From assembly GCA_963169135.1 (NCBI GenBank), contig CAUJEQ010000146.1, forward strand, positions 1-5,951: DNA of 5,951 nt, in the 5' to 3' direction. The DNA comes from Chloroflexota bacterium (GTDB lineage: Bacteria > Chloroflexota > Dehalococcoidia > Tepidiformales > Tepidiformaceae). Below the pieces are notes generated by a model that ran no database searches, was not told the origin of the DNA, and saw nothing but the letters and a program-made list of their open reading frames with translations. Below are positions 4,773-5,951 of the stretch, in pieces. Positions within the stretch are counted from its first letter, which is position 1; each line of letters starts with the position of its first letter. Made by a program: the position numbers and the translations under genes.

Positions 4773-5951
4773 ATGAGTGTTCAGCCGGCCCAAAGGCCCC
4801 GGCTCCTGCAGGCAATGGTCGACGCCTTCCGCCAGGAAGACGTCCGCCGGAAGCTGCTCTTCACGCTCGCCATGCTGGTCGTGTTCCGGTTTGTGGCCCA
4901 CGTGCCGCTGCCGAACATCGATCGCGATGCGCTTGAGGCCGCGTTCGAAGGGAACGCGCTGCTCGACTTCCTCAGCATCTTCTCCGGTGGCGCGCTCCAG
5001 AACCTGAGCGTCGCCGCCCTCGGTGTGTACCCCTACATCACCGCGTCCATCATCATGCAGATCCTTCAGCCGCTGGTGCCCTCCTTCAAGTCGCTTGCGG
5101 AAGAAGGCGAGCAGGGCCGCCGGCGGCTCCAGCTCTATACGCACTGGCTGGCCGTCCCGATGGCGTTCGTCCAGGGCTACGGCCAGATCGTCTTCATCAA
5201 CGGCCAGGGCGCGGAAGTCGTCCAGGACTTCGGCTTCCAGAACGACTTCATCGGTACGTGGGCCACGCTCTTTACGCTGGCCGCCGGCACCATGTTCCTC
5301 GTCTGGCTGGGCGAACTCATCACCGAAAACGGCATCGGCAACGGCGTCTCGGTCATCATCTTCGGCGGCATCGTCGCCAGCCTGCCGGGCCTCATCCCGA
5401 GCCTCACCACGCAGTCCATCCTGGCAGTGCTCGGCTTCGCGGCCTTTGCCATCGGTCTCATCTACCTGGTCGTCTTCTTCCAGGAAGCCCAGCGCCGGGT
5501 GCCGGTCCAATACGCTCGCTCGGCCTTCCGTGGGGGCCGAATGTACCGCCAACAGGGGCAGAGCCATATCCCGTTGCGCGTGAACATGGCCGGCATGATC
5601 CCGCTGATCTTCGCCTTCTCGATCATGATCATGCCCGCCACGCTTGCCTCGTACTTCACCAACTCGGGCGGGTTCGTCGAGACGATCGCGGACTTCTTCG
5701 TGAACCAGTTCCAGGGCGGCCGGGGCGGCAGCGGGACCGGCTGGTACTGGCTCATCCTCTTCCTCCTGGTCATCGTCTTCACCTTCTTCTACACGATGGT
5801 CCAATACCAACAGCAGCAGATGGCGAAGAACCTCCAGCGCCAGGGCGCCTTCATCCCCGGCATCCGGCCAGGGCCACCGACCGAGGCCTACCTCATGCGG
5901 GTGGTTACCCGGATCACCTGGGCGGGAGCGTTCTTTCTCGGGTTCGTCGCT
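4773..5951 (+). CDS. secY: Preprotein translocase subunit SecY (3' end outside window)
   Basis: SecY is the channel-forming subunit of the SecYEG translocon in the cytoplasmic membrane. The frame is open from ATG 4773 to the edge (393 residues; the family is about 420-445, so the last one to two membrane segments are missing). SecY signature 1 (LSVAALGVYPYITASIIMQ) is at residues 78-96 and signature 2 (WLGELITENGIGNGVSVII) at 178-196. The plug region (FLSIFSGGAL) is at 66-75. Approximate membrane segments are 28-46, 81-100, 122-142, 160-180, 190-208, 214-236, 271-295 and 323-346, with the ninth starting near 378. The cytoplasmic SecA/ribosome-binding loops are present: EAQRRVPVQYAR (238-249) and FIPGIRPGPPTEAYL (360-374), whose Arg365 matches the essential Arg357 of E. 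coli. GAAGGA at 4758-4763 supports the start; an internal ATG at 4815 is a less likely alternative. Confidence 0.96.
   Translation, partial: MSVQPAQRPRLLQAMVDAFRQEDVRRKLLFTLAMLVVFRFVAHVPLPNIDRDALEAAFEGNALLDFLSIFSGGALQNLSVAALGVYPYITASIIMQILQPLVPSFKSLAEEGEQGRRRLQLYTHWLAVPMAFVQGYGQIVFINGQGAEVVQDFGFQNDFIGTWATLFTLAAGTMFLVWLGELITENGIGNGVSVIIFGGIVASLPGLIPSLTTQSILAVLGFAAFAIGLIYLVVFFQEAQRRVPVQYARSAFRGGRMYRQQGQSHIPLRVNMAGMIPLIFAFSIMIMPATLASYFTNSGGFVETIADFFVNQFQGGRGGSGTGWYWLILFLLVIVFTFFYTMVQYQQQQMAKNLQRQGAFIPGIRPGPPTEAYLMRVVTRITWAGAFFLGFVA

Noticed and set aside
5023..5583. 186-codon plus-strand frame inside secY
   Set aside because: It is a Ser/Arg-rich out-of-frame reading of secY; the true secY frame runs open through the whole region with both family signatures.
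4479..5810. 443-codon minus-strand open frame opposite rplO and secY
   Set aside because: It is the shadow of two certain sense genes in GC-rich DNA; its product is a low-complexity acidic/His-rich sequence with no recognisable domain.
1..5951. Hidden novel system (defence, mobile element, RNA) within the window
   Set aside because: Nearly every base is accounted for by fourteen core genes in standard order with uniform composition; no insertion, inverted repeat, direct-repeat array or foreign-looking segment was seen.

Overview
The window is a densely packed, single-direction ribosomal-protein gene cluster from a bacterium. It covers the end of the S10 operon joined to the spc operon. In order on the + strand it reads: rplP (L16, 3' end only), rpmC (L29), rpsQ (S17), rplN (L14), rplX (L24), rplE (L5), rpsN (S14), rpsH (S8), rplF (L6), rplR (L18), rpsE (S5), rpmD (L30), rplO (L15) and secY (SecY, cut by the right edge). 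Every product is recognisable from conserved family motifs. There is no RNA gene, mobile element, CRISPR array, repeat array or recognisable accessory gene.

Organism: the DNA is GC-rich, with mostly C or G in third codon positions and clear purine-rich Shine-Dalgarno sequences before most genes. The gene order and the protein sequences are bacterial. The SecY N-terminus (an Arg-Arg-Lys-Leu-Leu-Phe block followed by a VVFRF..HVPLP first membrane segment) resembles Chloroflexota SecY as I remember it. A GC-rich member of Chloroflexota is my best guess, but this is inference from memory and not a proven assignment. S14 is the long, cysteine-poor (zinc-independent) form, which may help place the genome.

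Layout: positions 1-682 hold the tail of the S10-type block (L16, L29, S17). Positions 679-4770 hold the spc-type block (L14 to L15), and secY runs from 4773 to the edge. Genes overlap by 1 or 4 bases or are separated by 0-12 bases, except for a 31-base gap before rpsH. S17 and L14 overlap by 4 bases, so the S10 and spc blocks form one continuous transcription unit here, with no room for a separate intergenic spc promoter. I saw no terminator. Tight overlaps of stop and start codons (TGATG, TAGTG, TAATG, GTGA, ATGA) suggest translational coupling along the cluster.

How the genes work together: the thirteen r-proteins are parts of the 30S subunit (S17, S14, S8, S5) and 50S subunit (L16, L29, L14, L24, L5, L6, L18, L30, L15). 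SecY is the membrane channel through which ribosomes and SecA export proteins. This is ordinary core genome. I found no undescribed system, and the findings below are modest observations on gene architecture and protein variants.
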